Under the pieces are notes generated by a model. The model saw only the letters and a program-made list of their open reading frames with translations. It made no database searches and was not told the origin of the DNA. Shown here in pieces: positions 42,967 through 51,005 of a stretch of DNA of 64,000 nucleotides; position 1 is the first letter of the stretch, and each line of letters begins with the position of its first letter. The position numbers and the translations under genes are program-made. The stretch lies in contig NZ_JAIGQB010000011.1 in assembly GCF_021083185.1 (NCBI RefSeq), forward strand, positions 1-64,000, given 5' to 3'. Source of the DNA: Nocardioides furvisabuli (GTDB lineage: Bacteria > Actinomycetota > Actinomycetes > Propionibacteriales > Nocardioidaceae).

Positions 42967-43728
42967 TCACCAGGTCGCCGAGAGACCGCCGTCGACGACG
43001 AGGGTCTGCCCGGTCATGAACGCCGATCCAGGACCGGACAGGAAGACGGCGGCAGCAGCCATGTCGGCGGGCACCCCCCAACGCCGGACGGGGGTACGCC
43101 GCACAACGCGCTGTTGGAACCGCTCGTCGGAGTGGAGGTCGCTGACGAGGTCTGTTTCCACCCAGCCCGGGCACAGGGTGTTGACGGTGACCCCGTCGCG
43201 CCCGAGCTCGGCCGCCAGTGAGCGGGTCATGGCGATCATGCCGCCCTTGCTCGCCGCATAGGCGCTGGAGTGGGTGTCGCCGACCAACCCCATGACGCTC
43301 GCCACGTTCACCACCCGACCCCAGCCACGCTCGGCCATCGCCGGAGCCAGTTCGCGGGTTAGCGCGAAGACAGCGGTGAGGTTGGTTCGGAGGGTGCGAT
43401 CCCAGCTCTCGTCATCCACGTCGCTGAGGGCCTGGTTCCAGGATCCTCCTGCGTTGTTGATGAGGACGTCGATCGCCCCGGCCGAGGCACGCGCTTCACG
43501 GGCGAGGCTCGTCGGCCCGTCGGGGTCCTGCAGGTCGGCGGTGAGGACCACGGGGTCGTGCTCGAGCGCCGAGGCCACCTGGTCGAGTCGTTGCCGGTCC
43601 CGGCCCGCGAGGATCACTCGGGCGCCTGCAGCGTCGAGCGACTGGGCCATCGCCTCACCGATCCCACGCGTGGCTCCGGTGACAAGGGCGGTGCGGCCAG
43701 CGAGGCCGAACAACTGGTCGAGCGTCAT
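42967..43728 (-). CDS. short-chain dehydrogenase/reductase
   Basis: A 253-residue SDR starting at ATG 43728. It shows the cofactor motif ALVTGATRGIGEAMAQSL near 13-30, DVLINNAGGSWN near 86-97, catalytic Ser in VVNVASVMGL near 138-147, and the active-site pair in YAASKGGMIAMTRSLAAELG near 154-173; it ends TGQTLVVDGGLS. The enzyme oxidises or reduces an alcohol/ketone, in this setting most likely a 3-hydroxyacyl-CoA or a ring hydroxyl. It is the last gene of the seven-gene minus-strand operon that starts at 50012. Confidence 0.92.
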   Translation of the reverse strand: MTLDQLFGLAGRTALVTGATRGIGEAMAQSLDAAGARVILAGRDRQRLDQVASALEHDPVVLTADLQDPDGPTSLAREARASAGAIDVLINNAGGSWNQALSDVDDESWDRTLRTNLTAVFALTRELAPAMAERGWGRVVNVASVMGLVGDTHSSAYAASKGGMIAMTRSLAAELGRDGVTVNTLCPGWVETDLVSDLHSDERFQQRVVRRTPVRRWGVPADMAAAAVFLSGPGSAFMTGQTLVVDGGLSATW

Positions 43729-43749
43729 GAATCAGAGCCTTTCGGGCTG

Positions 43750-44376
43750 CTAGCGGAAAATGTCGAGGATGCTTTCGCTGACGAGAGACAGAGCCTTCTT
43801 GTCCTCGGCCGCCGACCGCGAACGGAACCAGATCGGGACGAAGTTGATCGAACCGTGCATACAGTGCAGGGCGACCCGCGGATCGCGCGGGTGCAGTTGA
43901 CCCGAAGCCACGCCATCCTCGACGACCGCGACGAAGATGTCTTCGTGGAGCCTGCGCCAGTGCCGCTGCTTCTCGCGCATCGACTCCGGCCAGTCCTGGT
44001 GCTGCAGAAACAGGCGCGCCATGTCGGGGTCGTCGTGGACGAAGATCTCCAACTGCTCGAGGATCAGGTCGCGCAACGCGTCCAGCGGGGTCGGCGCGGC
44101 GTCGGCGACGGCCGCGAGACGGGCGATGGTCTTCTCTGCGACCGCCTGGAAGCAGGCGCTGAAGAGGTCGTCCTTGCTCTCGAAGTAGTGGTACAGGGAC
44201 GCCTTCGTAAGATCAACCTGGTCGGCGATCATCTCCAGGGACGTGTTGTGGTAGCCATGCTCGGCCACCACTTGGGCGGCGACGTTCAAGATCGCATCGA
44301 TGCGCTGGTTGCGCTTGCGCGCGACTCGGCTCAACGGCGGCCGCCCGGCGTCGGGCTCGGTGGCTGGGTCGCTCAT
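43750..44376 (-). CDS. TetR-family regulator inside the catabolic operon
   Basis: A 208-residue protein from ATG 44376. The helix-turn-helix is RKRNQRIDAILNVAAQVVAE and MIADQVDLTKASLYHYFESK near 21-66. The C-terminal domain, with FVHDDPDMARLFLQHQDWPE and LHCMHGSINFVPIWFR, belongs to the KstR2/FadR-like TetR group common in actinobacterial acyl-CoA catabolism. It overlaps the upstream CoA-transferase gene by 4 bp, so it is made together with the enzymes. I infer that it represses the four operons by binding the 16-bp motif at 50083 and 61702. Confidence 0.9.
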   Translation of the reverse strand: MSDPATEPDAGRPPLSRVARKRNQRIDAILNVAAQVVAEHGYHNTSLEMIADQVDLTKASLYHYFESKDDLFSACFQAVAEKTIARLAAVADAAPTPLDALRDLILEQLEIFVHDDPDMARLFLQHQDWPESMREKQRHWRRLHEDIFVAVVEDGVASGQLHPRDPRVALHCMHGSINFVPIWFRSRSAAEDKKALSLVSESILDIFR

Positions 44377-45437
44377 GGTGTCGCTCCTGGGGTGGACGAA
44401 TCTCCCTCAGGGGACGCCGCTGTGGAGATCGCCGCAAAACGTACCGGGTGAGCGTATCTGCCACGAAATCCACTGCCGCGGATGAGTCCGCGACGCTCAA
44501 AGGGAGCACTGTCCAGCACGTCCTCCGGCCGTCGGACGATGGCCGCGGGCACGTCGACCTGCGTCGTTCGGGCAATGACCTCTGCGGCCGTGAGGCCGGC
44601 GAACAGTGTTTCCAATCTGCGCCGCAGGCGTTCATAGTCGCGTTGGCGCTCCGCGAAGGTGGAGCTGCGTTCGTCGGCGAGGTCGAACTCGTCACAGAAC
44701 CGCTCCCAGAAGTGCTGCTCGTGGACGATCCCGAGCGCGACCCGGTGACCGTCGGCGGTGTCGAAGACGCCGTAGTGCGGAGTGGAACCGAACAGGTCCA
44801 CCTCGCGAGCCGCGCGGGACAGCGCGACGGGGAACGTCCAGGAGGCCATCACGTCCGCGATGCTCACGTCGAGATGGGCGCCCGCGCCCGTGCCTGCGCG
44901 ACCCACGAGAGCGGCGCTGATGGTCGTGGCCGCCATCAGCCCGGAGGCCAGGTCGGCGATGGGGAGTGGTGGCACGCTCGAGGAGGAGGGTCCGTCCTGC
45001 GCGAGCGTGCCGGCGTCGGCATGGTAGGTGAGGTCATGACCGGGCTTGTCGGCACGCTCGCCGACCTGGCCGTATCCAGAGATCGAGCAGTAGATCACTC
45101 CCGGGTTCGTCTGCGCCACCGCCTCGTAGCCCAGGCCCAGCCGGGCGAGAACTCCAGGTCGGAAGCCTTCGACCAAAACGTCGCAGTCACGTGCGAGATC
45201 GAGGACGCGGCGAAGGCCGGCGTCCGACTTGAGATCCACCTCCTCCACCTTCTTGCCGACGTTGACCTCGGTGTAGAGGGAGAGGAAGGCACGTGCCGGG
45301 TCGCCGCCGGGCGGCTCTATCCGGTGCACGTCGGCACCCATGTCGGCCAGCAGTCGGGTCGCGTACGGTCCCGGCAGCTGCAGGCTGAGGTCAAGGACCC
45401 GGATCCCGGTCAGCACCGGCAGCGCTGCCTGCCACAT
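44373..45437 (-). CDS. CaiB/BaiF family (class III) CoA transferase or acyl-CoA racemase
   Basis: A 354-residue protein from ATG 45437. It starts GIRVLDLSLQLPGPYATRLL and MGADVHRIEPPGGDPAR, typical of class III CoA transferases. CDVLVEGFRPGVLARLGLGY, IYCSISGYGQVG and HDLTYHADAG (about 134-143, aspartate 135) place the likely catalytic aspartate. Such enzymes move CoA between acids, or epimerise 2-methylacyl-CoA as alpha-methylacyl-CoA racemase does. Both roles suit a branched-chain acid route, and a transferase could replace the lost ligase at 41.4 kb. It overlaps the dehydrogenase gene by one base (TGATG). Confidence 0.88.
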   Translation of the reverse strand: MWQAALPVLTGIRVLDLSLQLPGPYATRLLADMGADVHRIEPPGGDPARAFLSLYTEVNVGKKVEEVDLKSDAGLRRVLDLARDCDVLVEGFRPGVLARLGLGYEAVAQTNPGVIYCSISGYGQVGERADKPGHDLTYHADAGTLAQDGPSSSSVPPLPIADLASGLMAATTISAALVGRAGTGAGAHLDVSIADVMASWTFPVALSRAAREVDLFGSTPHYGVFDTADGHRVALGIVHEQHFWERFCDEFDLADERSSTFAERQRDYERLRRRLETLFAGLTAAEVIARTTQVDVPAAIVRRPEDVLDSAPFERRGLIRGSGFRGRYAHPVRFAAISTAASPEGDSSTPGATP

Positions 45438-46600
45438 CAGTACGACCTCGGCAGGTGCAGCACCTGCTGCGCGATGTGGTTGAGCACCATCTCGCGGCTC
45501 ACTGGCGCCGTCTTGTGCAGTCGCACGAAGCCCCAGAGGTCCGCCAGGCCGAACTCTGTGGACAGGCCGTGGCCGCCGTGCACCTGGATCGCGCGGTCCA
45601 ATGCCTCCCCAGCGGCATCCGCCGCGGCGAACTTCGCGCTGTTCGCGGCGACCCCCGATTCTCGTGGGTCCATGCCTGCGTCGACCAGCCAAGCCGCCCT
45701 CTGGGTCATCAGCCACGCCAGGTCGCGGTGGATCGAGGCCTCCGCGAGCGGGTGCGCCACCCCCTGGTGTGCACCGATGGGCACCCCCCACACCACCCGC
45801 TCCTGCGCATAGCGGGCGGCCTTGTCCAGCGCGTAACGAGCCAGTCCGCAGGCGTGGGCGGCTGTCATGATGCGCTCGGGGTTGAGCCCGACGAAGATCT
45901 GCCGCAGCCCCTCGCCCTCCTCGCCCAGCAAGCGGTCGGCGGGCAACCGCACGTCCTCGAAGGTGAGAGTGAACTGCTTCTCCGGGGCGTTGACCTGCAT
46001 CGGGATCGGGTGCATGCTCAGCCCCGCCGCGTCCGTGGGTACGACGAAGAGGCTCAACCGTCCGCGGCCGGAGTCGGTGCGCCCCGTGCGGGCCACGACC
46101 AGGATCTCATGGCTCTCGTCCACGCCTGAGATGTAGTGCTTGGTGCCGTTGAGCACCCACTCCTCACCTTCACGGCTGGCCCGGGTGGCGAGCTGGTGGC
46201 TGTTGCTCCCGGCTTCGGGTTCGGTGATCGCGAAGGCCATCTTGGCAGACCCCGAGCACAGGTCGGGCAGCCAACGCTGCTTCTGCTCGGAGGTGCCGTA
46301 GGCGGAGATCACCGTGCCGCAGATCGCGGGCGACACGACCAGCAGCAGCAGCGGACAGCCGTGAGCGGCCAGTTCCTCGCCGACGATCGCCAGCTCGCTG
46401 ATCCCCAGCCCGCCGCCGCCGTACTCCTCGGGGAGGTTCACCCCGACGAACCCGGCTTCTGCGACCTCGTTCCACAGCTCCTCACTGCGCGACCCCTCGG
46501 CGGCCGTGCGCTGGTAGTAGGCATGGCCGTACTTCTCAGCGATGGCGCGCACCGAAGCGCGAATGTCGTGGTGGAGTTCGGATTCGGCGAAGTCCATCAT
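45437..46600 (-). CDS. acyl-CoA dehydrogenase
   Basis: A 387-residue flavoprotein starting at ATG 46600. Features: NLPEEYGGGGLGISELAIVG near 55-74, FAITEPEAGSNSHQLATRAS near 122-141 (FAD site), NGTKHYISGVDESHEILVVA, and ETF/FAD-facing C-terminal helices. The end reads QVHGGHGLSTEFGLADLWGF and VRLHKTAPVSREMVLNHIAQ. The usual GEG/GTxE motif is replaced by HKTAPVSREM, as seen in FadE-type enzymes of steroid and branched-chain pathways, which often work as heteromers. It should desaturate a substituted acyl-CoA. Confidence 0.9.
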   Translation of the reverse strand: MMDFAESELHHDIRASVRAIAEKYGHAYYQRTAAEGSRSEELWNEVAEAGFVGVNLPEEYGGGGLGISELAIVGEELAAHGCPLLLLVVSPAICGTVISAYGTSEQKQRWLPDLCSGSAKMAFAITEPEAGSNSHQLATRASREGEEWVLNGTKHYISGVDESHEILVVARTGRTDSGRGRLSLFVVPTDAAGLSMHPIPMQVNAPEKQFTLTFEDVRLPADRLLGEEGEGLRQIFVGLNPERIMTAAHACGLARYALDKAARYAQERVVWGVPIGAHQGVAHPLAEASIHRDLAWLMTQRAAWLVDAGMDPRESGVAANSAKFAAADAAGEALDRAIQVHGGHGLSTEFGLADLWGFVRLHKTAPVSREMVLNHIAQQVLHLPRSY

Positions 46601-47688
46601 GACCCTCCTGAAGGGGTGTCCGGGGCTGCCTGGCCGAACGCAGGCCGCAGCGAGGCGGCGAGGTCCTCCGGGCTACGCGCCATATAGGGCTCGCCCAGCT
46701 GCAGGTTCAGCGCACCGATGTCGTTCGCGTGCAGTGCGGGGGAGAAGGACAGCCGTGGTGTGAGTACGGCGTGCAGCCGCCCGCCGTCGGCGGCATCCAG
46801 GGTGGCCGGGAAGAAGGACATGTTGAAGCTCGAGATGCCGGTCTCCCCGAGTGCACTCAGCAGCCGGGCGGTGACCGTGGAGAAGTCGGCCAAGGCCGCG
46901 TCGTCGAGGGTGTCGAGCACCTGATGGTCAGAGAAGACGATGCGCACGTCCGACAGCGCCGAGAGTGAGACGAAGTCGGTCAGCACCGTCAGGTGCTCGC
47001 TGTCGTACACCCAGCGCTCACCCAGGGCACGCTCGGTCTCGACCAGGTCGTCGAAGTAGGGGCGTCCCCAACGCTCGAAGTACTCCCGCTGCGCGCGAAT
47101 CCGCCTCTTGACGTTCTCTCCCGGCTCGTCGGTGACGATCACCTGCAGATGGGGATGGATCTGCGTCGACGCGGCGGGCGGCATGTAGTTCCAGCTCAGC
47201 AGTGTGAACGGCAGGTCGTTCCCGGCCTCGCGCACCGCCTTCGCATAGTCGCCGGCAAGACTGATGGCGTTGCGCAGGACGTCAGGGCACCACGCATCGA
47301 TCGCGACGAAGTGCTGGGCGCAGATCACCGTCACCGCGCTGAAGGCGTCGTAGGGGGACAGGTTCGGCACCAGGGTCGCTTCCCCCCGGCTCAGACGTCC
47401 CTCGGCGAAGACATCGGGAGGGAGTTGCGGGGTCACGACCTCCAGGCGCTCGGGACAGAAGGGGCAGACCTCGCGGGTCGTCTCGGCAAGCTCTGCGAAG
47501 TCCTCCGGTTGAGGTCGGAATCCCACGAAGTGGGCGAGCCGACCGGTGGTGCCCAGCAACGGGTCACGCCGGATCTCGCTGGTGATCTGGGCAGGCGCCC
47601 AGTTCTGGGAGGGGTCGAGGTACCGGGTGGTGCGGGGGGAGCGCTCGAAGGCGATCCCGTGGGCGCCCGCTCGGGCCGCGTCGCTCAT
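46597..47688 (-). CDS. GalT/HIT-superfamily nucleotidyltransferase-like protein in a beta-oxidation operon
   Basis: A 363-residue protein from ATG 47688. It resembles galactose-1-phosphate uridylyltransferases: an N-terminal region with RYLDPSQNWAPAQITSEIRR, a CxxC metal pair in EVCPFCPE (residues 73-80), and the nucleotide-handling motif STQIHPHLQVIVTDEPGE near 173-190, where the HPHxQ middle histidine is the usual nucleotidyl-bearing residue. It is sandwiched between thiolase (3-bp gap) and dehydrogenase (4-bp overlap) genes, an unexpected place for a sugar enzyme. HIT-like proteins can cleave acyl-adenylates or dinucleotides, so a role in acyl-AMP or nucleotide clean-up is possible. The function is unknown. 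Confidence 0.75.
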   Translation of the reverse strand: MSDAARAGAHGIAFERSPRTTRYLDPSQNWAPAQITSEIRRDPLLGTTGRLAHFVGFRPQPEDFAELAETTREVCPFCPERLEVVTPQLPPDVFAEGRLSRGEATLVPNLSPYDAFSAVTVICAQHFVAIDAWCPDVLRNAISLAGDYAKAVREAGNDLPFTLLSWNYMPPAASTQIHPHLQVIVTDEPGENVKRRIRAQREYFERWGRPYFDDLVETERALGERWVYDSEHLTVLTDFVSLSALSDVRIVFSDHQVLDTLDDAALADFSTVTARLLSALGETGISSFNMSFFPATLDAADGGRLHAVLTPRLSFSPALHANDIGALNLQLGEPYMARSPEDLAASLRPAFGQAAPDTPSGGS

Positions 47689-47691
47689 CGG

Positions 47692-48855
47692 TCACCGCCC
47701 CAGGAGGTGCACGGCGGCCGCGGCGACGTCCCCGCCCAGCCACCCGCCGGCGTTCTCGGTGATCCCGATCCGGGCGCCCTCGACCTGACGCCCGCCGGCG
47801 CGACCCCTGAGCTGGTCGGCCACCTCGACCACCTGTGCCACGCCGGTGGCACCCACCGGGTGGCCCTTGCAGACCAGGCCTCCGCTGGGATTCGTCGGCA
47901 GGTCGCCTCCCACGCTCAGCCGCCCCTTCCGCACCGCGAAGACGCCCTCGCCGGGTGCGAGCAGACCGAGCTCCTCCAGCGCGATGAGCTCGGCGGGCGC
48001 GGTGGCGTCGTGCACCTCGGCCAGATGCACGTCGCCGGGTGAGACCCCCGACTGGTCGAAGGCCAACCGCGCCGCATGGGCGACGGCCGGCTCGGAGTGC
48101 CGTCCTCGACCGGAGACCAGGCTGGAGGCAAGCAGCCGCACCGTCGTGGCCTCGGGCGCGGGCTCGACGGTGAGGATGAGGGCCGCCGCGCCGTTGCCGA
48201 TGGGTGAGCACATCGGCAGGGTGAGGGGGTCATTGATCAGCCGGGAGTCGAGGACCTCCTCGACGGTGATGGCGGCCGTGAACTGGGCGACCGGGTTGTG
48301 GGAGGCGTGACGCCGGTTCTTCACGACCAGCGCGGCGAAATCCTCGGGGGTGGCCCCGTGCTCCTCCATGTAGTCACGCGCCAGCTGCGCGTAGATGTCC
48401 ATGAACAGAGAGCCGCTGCCTCGGACGTCGGGGGATTCCTCCTCCAGCCGCTCTTGGTCCACCGCTGCGGCCAAGGCGATCATCGGGCGCTGTTTGTCCT
48501 CACTGGCCATCTTCTCCGCTCCGACGACCAGCACGGTGCCGGCCCGACCGGCGCGGAGCGCCGTGTCCGCGAGGTGGAGCGCAGTGGAGCCGCTTGCGCA
48601 GGCGTTCTCGCAGTTGACGATGGGCACACCACGCAGATCGAACTGGCGCAGAAGTACTTGACCGCGGATCATCTCCTGGCCGGTGAGCAGGCCGCTCGCG
48701 GCGTTGCCCATATAGACGGCGTCGATCTGATCAAGTCCGACGGCGGCATCCGCGAGTGCAGCGCGTACGGCGTGCTCGACCTGTTTGGCGGATCGAGTGG
48801 CGGGGGCGCGGTCGAAGACTGCGATGCCCGTGCCCGCGACGAACGTGTCGGTCAT
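47692..48855 (-). CDS. thiolase, SCPx-like
   Basis: A 387-residue thiolase from ATG 48855, with a 4-bp overlap to the gene before it. The acyl-accepting cysteine lies in PIVNCENACASGSTALHLAD near residue 86, and the histidine in GGLVCKGHPVGATG near 333. The second cysteine of classical thiolases is missing: the final motif reads ITENAGGWLGGD. This pattern matches the SCP-x/lipid-transfer thiolase branch, which cleaves branched 3-ketoacyl-CoAs. It probably removes a propionyl- or acetyl-CoA unit from a branched chain. Confidence 0.9.
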   Translation of the reverse strand: MTDTFVAGTGIAVFDRAPATRSAKQVEHAVRAALADAAVGLDQIDAVYMGNAASGLLTGQEMIRGQVLLRQFDLRGVPIVNCENACASGSTALHLADTALRAGRAGTVLVVGAEKMASEDKQRPMIALAAAVDQERLEEESPDVRGSGSLFMDIYAQLARDYMEEHGATPEDFAALVVKNRRHASHNPVAQFTAAITVEEVLDSRLINDPLTLPMCSPIGNGAAALILTVEPAPEATTVRLLASSLVSGRGRHSEPAVAHAARLAFDQSGVSPGDVHLAEVHDATAPAELIALEELGLLAPGEGVFAVRKGRLSVGGDLPTNPSGGLVCKGHPVGATGVAQVVEVADQLRGRAGGRQVEGARIGITENAGGWLGGDVAAAAVHLLGR

Positions 48856-50012
48856 TGCGCGGCCCCCCAACGCTCGATGAGCGTCGCGTTGGCCTGGCCG
48901 CCGCCTTCGCACATGGTCTGCAGTCCATAGCGACCGCCGCGCTCCTCGAGCACCGACATCAGACTGATCATCAGACGCGCGCCCGACCCGCCGAGGGGAT
49001 GCCCCAGGGCCATCGCCCCGCCATGCACGTTGACGTGCTCGTCGTACCACTGTTCGGAGATGTTCAGCTCGTCGCGCCAGGCCAGAACGACGCTTGCGAA
49101 CGCCTCGTTGATCTCGACCGCGTCGAGGTCGTCCACGACAAGATCGACTCGATCGAGGGCCTTGCGCGTGGCCGGTGCCGGCGCCGTCAGCATCATCACC
49201 GGGTCGTCGCCGGCAAGCGCCATCGAGACCACCCGCGCCCGGGGCGTGATGCCCAGCTCCCGCGCGCGGTCCCCGCTCATCAGCAGCAGCGCCGCAGCGC
49301 CGTCGGTGATCTGGGAGGAGGTCGCCGCGGTGATCACGCCGTCCTCTCTGAAGACCGGCTTCAGCGAGGCGATGCGGTCAGGGTCGGGTTCGCGGATCCC
49401 CTCGTCGTGGTCCACCAGTGTCTCGCCCACCTGGACGGGGGCGATCTCGCGCGCGAAGACTCCTGCGTCCCGTGCCGCGATGGCGGTGCGGTGGGAGCGT
49501 ACGGCCAGCGTGTCCAGGTCTGAGCGGGAGAATCCCCACTTCTCCGCGATCAGCTCGGCCGACTCGCCCTGCGAGACCAAGGAATGCGCTGCCAGTAGCC
49601 GGTCGCTGTAGGGAGAGCCCAGGAAGGTGGCAGCTGAGCCGATCGGAATCCGGCTCATCGACTCCACGCCGCACGCGATGGCGACGTCATAGGTGCCCGA
49701 GGCGATCCCTTGGGCGGCGAAGTGAAGCGCCTGCTGGCTCGAGCCGCACTGGCGATCGACGGTGACCGCTGGCACCGATACGGGAAGCCCCGCCGCCAGC
49801 CACGCGTTGCGAGTGACGTTGGTGGACTGTTCGCCGACCTGCCCTACGCAGCCGCCGATCACGTCGTCAACCGTCGCCGCGTCGATCCGGGTGCGGTCGA
49901 CGATCGCGCTGAGCACGTGCGCCAGGAGGTCGACCGCATGAACGTCGGCCAAACCGCCTCCCCGCCTGCCCATGGGGCTGCGGACACCATCGACGATCAC
50001 GACCTCGTTCAT
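48852..50012 (-). CDS. acetyl-CoA C-acyltransferase (classical degradative thiolase)
   Basis: A 386-residue protein starting at ATG 50012, first gene of the minus-strand operon. All three catalytic elements are present: Cys 89 in VTVDRQCGSSQQALHFAA, His in GGAMALGHPLGGSGARL near 340, and the second Cys in MCEGGGQANATLIER near 371. It carries out the last step of beta-oxidation, splitting 3-ketoacyl-CoA with CoA. Its promoter lies in the divergent region that contains the 16-bp motif at 50083-50098. Confidence 0.93.
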   Translation of the reverse strand: MNEVVIVDGVRSPMGRRGGGLADVHAVDLLAHVLSAIVDRTRIDAATVDDVIGGCVGQVGEQSTNVTRNAWLAAGLPVSVPAVTVDRQCGSSQQALHFAAQGIASGTYDVAIACGVESMSRIPIGSAATFLGSPYSDRLLAAHSLVSQGESAELIAEKWGFSRSDLDTLAVRSHRTAIAARDAGVFAREIAPVQVGETLVDHDEGIREPDPDRIASLKPVFREDGVITAATSSQITDGAAALLLMSGDRARELGITPRARVVSMALAGDDPVMMLTAPAPATRKALDRVDLVVDDLDAVEINEAFASVVLAWRDELNISEQWYDEHVNVHGGAMALGHPLGGSGARLMISLMSVLEERGGRYGLQTMCEGGGQANATLIERWGAAQ

Positions 50013-50082
50013 CAGGTTGCTCCTTCACTCTGCGCCTCTCTCTCGTGGCGCTCCGGCCGGTTGTGCGAGACTCTACAATCAT

Positions 50083-50098
50083 TCGACCGATAAGTCGA
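50083..50098. promoter_or_regulatory. 16-bp near-palindrome, candidate operator (site 1)
   Basis: TCGACCGATAAGTCGA lies between the divergent starts at 50012 (minus) and 50128 (plus). The arms TCGAC/GTCGA are perfectly inverted. It closely matches the motif at 61702-61717, with a half-conserved version at 50931-50946. Confidence 0.65.
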
Positions 50099-50127
50099 TA
50101 TCCGTCTGCATGGATGGGAGAGTGGGC

Positions 50128-50919
50128 ATGGTGAGTACTGACAGCGGGGTGGTGACCCCGCGACGAGCGGCAAGTGTGGTCGTCGTCCGCGACGGAACCG
50201 ATGGGGTGGAGGTGTTGCTGCTGCGCAGGACGGCGAAGGCGGCGTTCGCGCCGGACCGGTTCGTCTTCCCGGGTGGGAGTGTCGACGACAGCGACCAGCG
50301 CCTCCCCCTGACAGGTCCGCAGCAGGTCGCCGGTGTCATCGACGACGCCTTCGTCGCGGGGGTGCGGGAAACCTGCGAGGAGGCGCTGATCCTGCTGGCC
50401 ATCGACGGCGCGGGCGCCCCCGCGAGTGGCGAGCACGCGCGTGCCGTTCGAGCCGCGCTGGCGAGTGGAGCGTCGCTCGCCGAGGCATTCGACCAGAGGG
50501 CGCTCCGTCTTGATCCCGGATCCCTCGCCTTCCACGACCGGTGGATCACTCCCGAGGGCGCACCGCGCCGGTTCGACACCTACTTCTACTACGCCGCCAG
50601 TCCACCCGGACAGATCTCGGAGCACGACCAGGGCGAGGCCGTCGACTCCGTCTGGGTCCGCCCGGCCGAGGTCCTGCACAGCGAGGAGTGGACGCCGCGC
50701 CTGCTGCCGCCGACTCGCTATCACCTGTCCCTGTGCGAGCAGCACGCGGACGCGGCGGCGGTCCTCGCCGCGGCGCGAGCACACGCGGTCCGCGAGCCCG
50801 TCCGCGCACGACTGGTCTCCGACGGGGCCGGAGGCACCGCGGTGGTGGTGCGGCCAGGTGCGGCGCCGGTGCCACTGGGAGCGCTGCCTTGGCGAGAACT
50901 CGGGACGAACGGCCGCTGA
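50128..50919 (+). CDS. NUDIX hydrolase
   Basis: A 263-residue protein. ATG 50128 is chosen because GGGAG lies seven bases before it; ATG 50110 has no ribosome site. The NUDIX box is split in the usual way for longer family members: RFVFPGGSVDDSD near 44-56, then AGVRETCEEALILLAIDG near 77-94, with the REtcEE metal-binding core. A later region, HDRWITPEGAPRRFDTYFYY, resembles the CoA-pyrophosphatase/RNase-like actinobacterial group. It likely hydrolyses a nucleoside diphosphate derivative such as a CoA or acyl-CoA species. It is the first gene of the plus-strand operon. Confidence 0.88.
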   Translation: MVSTDSGVVTPRRAASVVVVRDGTDGVEVLLLRRTAKAAFAPDRFVFPGGSVDDSDQRLPLTGPQQVAGVIDDAFVAGVRETCEEALILLAIDGAGAPASGEHARAVRAALASGASLAEAFDQRALRLDPGSLAFHDRWITPEGAPRRFDTYFYYAASPPGQISEHDQGEAVDSVWVRPAEVLHSEEWTPRLLPPTRYHLSLCEQHADAAAVLAAARAHAVREPVRARLVSDGAGGTAVVVRPGAAPVPLGALPWRELGTNGR

Positions 50920-50930
50920 GCGTAGACAAC

Positions 50931-50946
50931 TCGACCGTTAGGACAT
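50931..50946. promoter_or_regulatory. degenerate copy of the 16-bp motif in an AT-rich promoter region (site 2)
   Basis: TCGACCGTTAGGACAT keeps the left half TCGACCG of sites 1 and 3. An inverted half, CGGTTGA, follows at about 50959-50965. The surrounding 86 bases (50920-51005) are markedly AT-rich for this genome and precede the Ltp2-like gene, so a promoter here is likely; AGAGAGGAA at 50990-50999 is its ribosome site. Confidence 0.45.
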
Positions 50947-51005
50947 AAACTATCTCTTCGGTTGAACATTTACCAATCAATAGAGTACGTCAGAGAGGAA
51001 CGCGC

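Noticed and set aside
43750..44376. Assigning the TetR as KstR2 itself
   Set aside because: The C-terminal domain is similar in type, but the 16-bp motif in the target promoters does not match the KstR2 site as I remember it, and the gene set differs.
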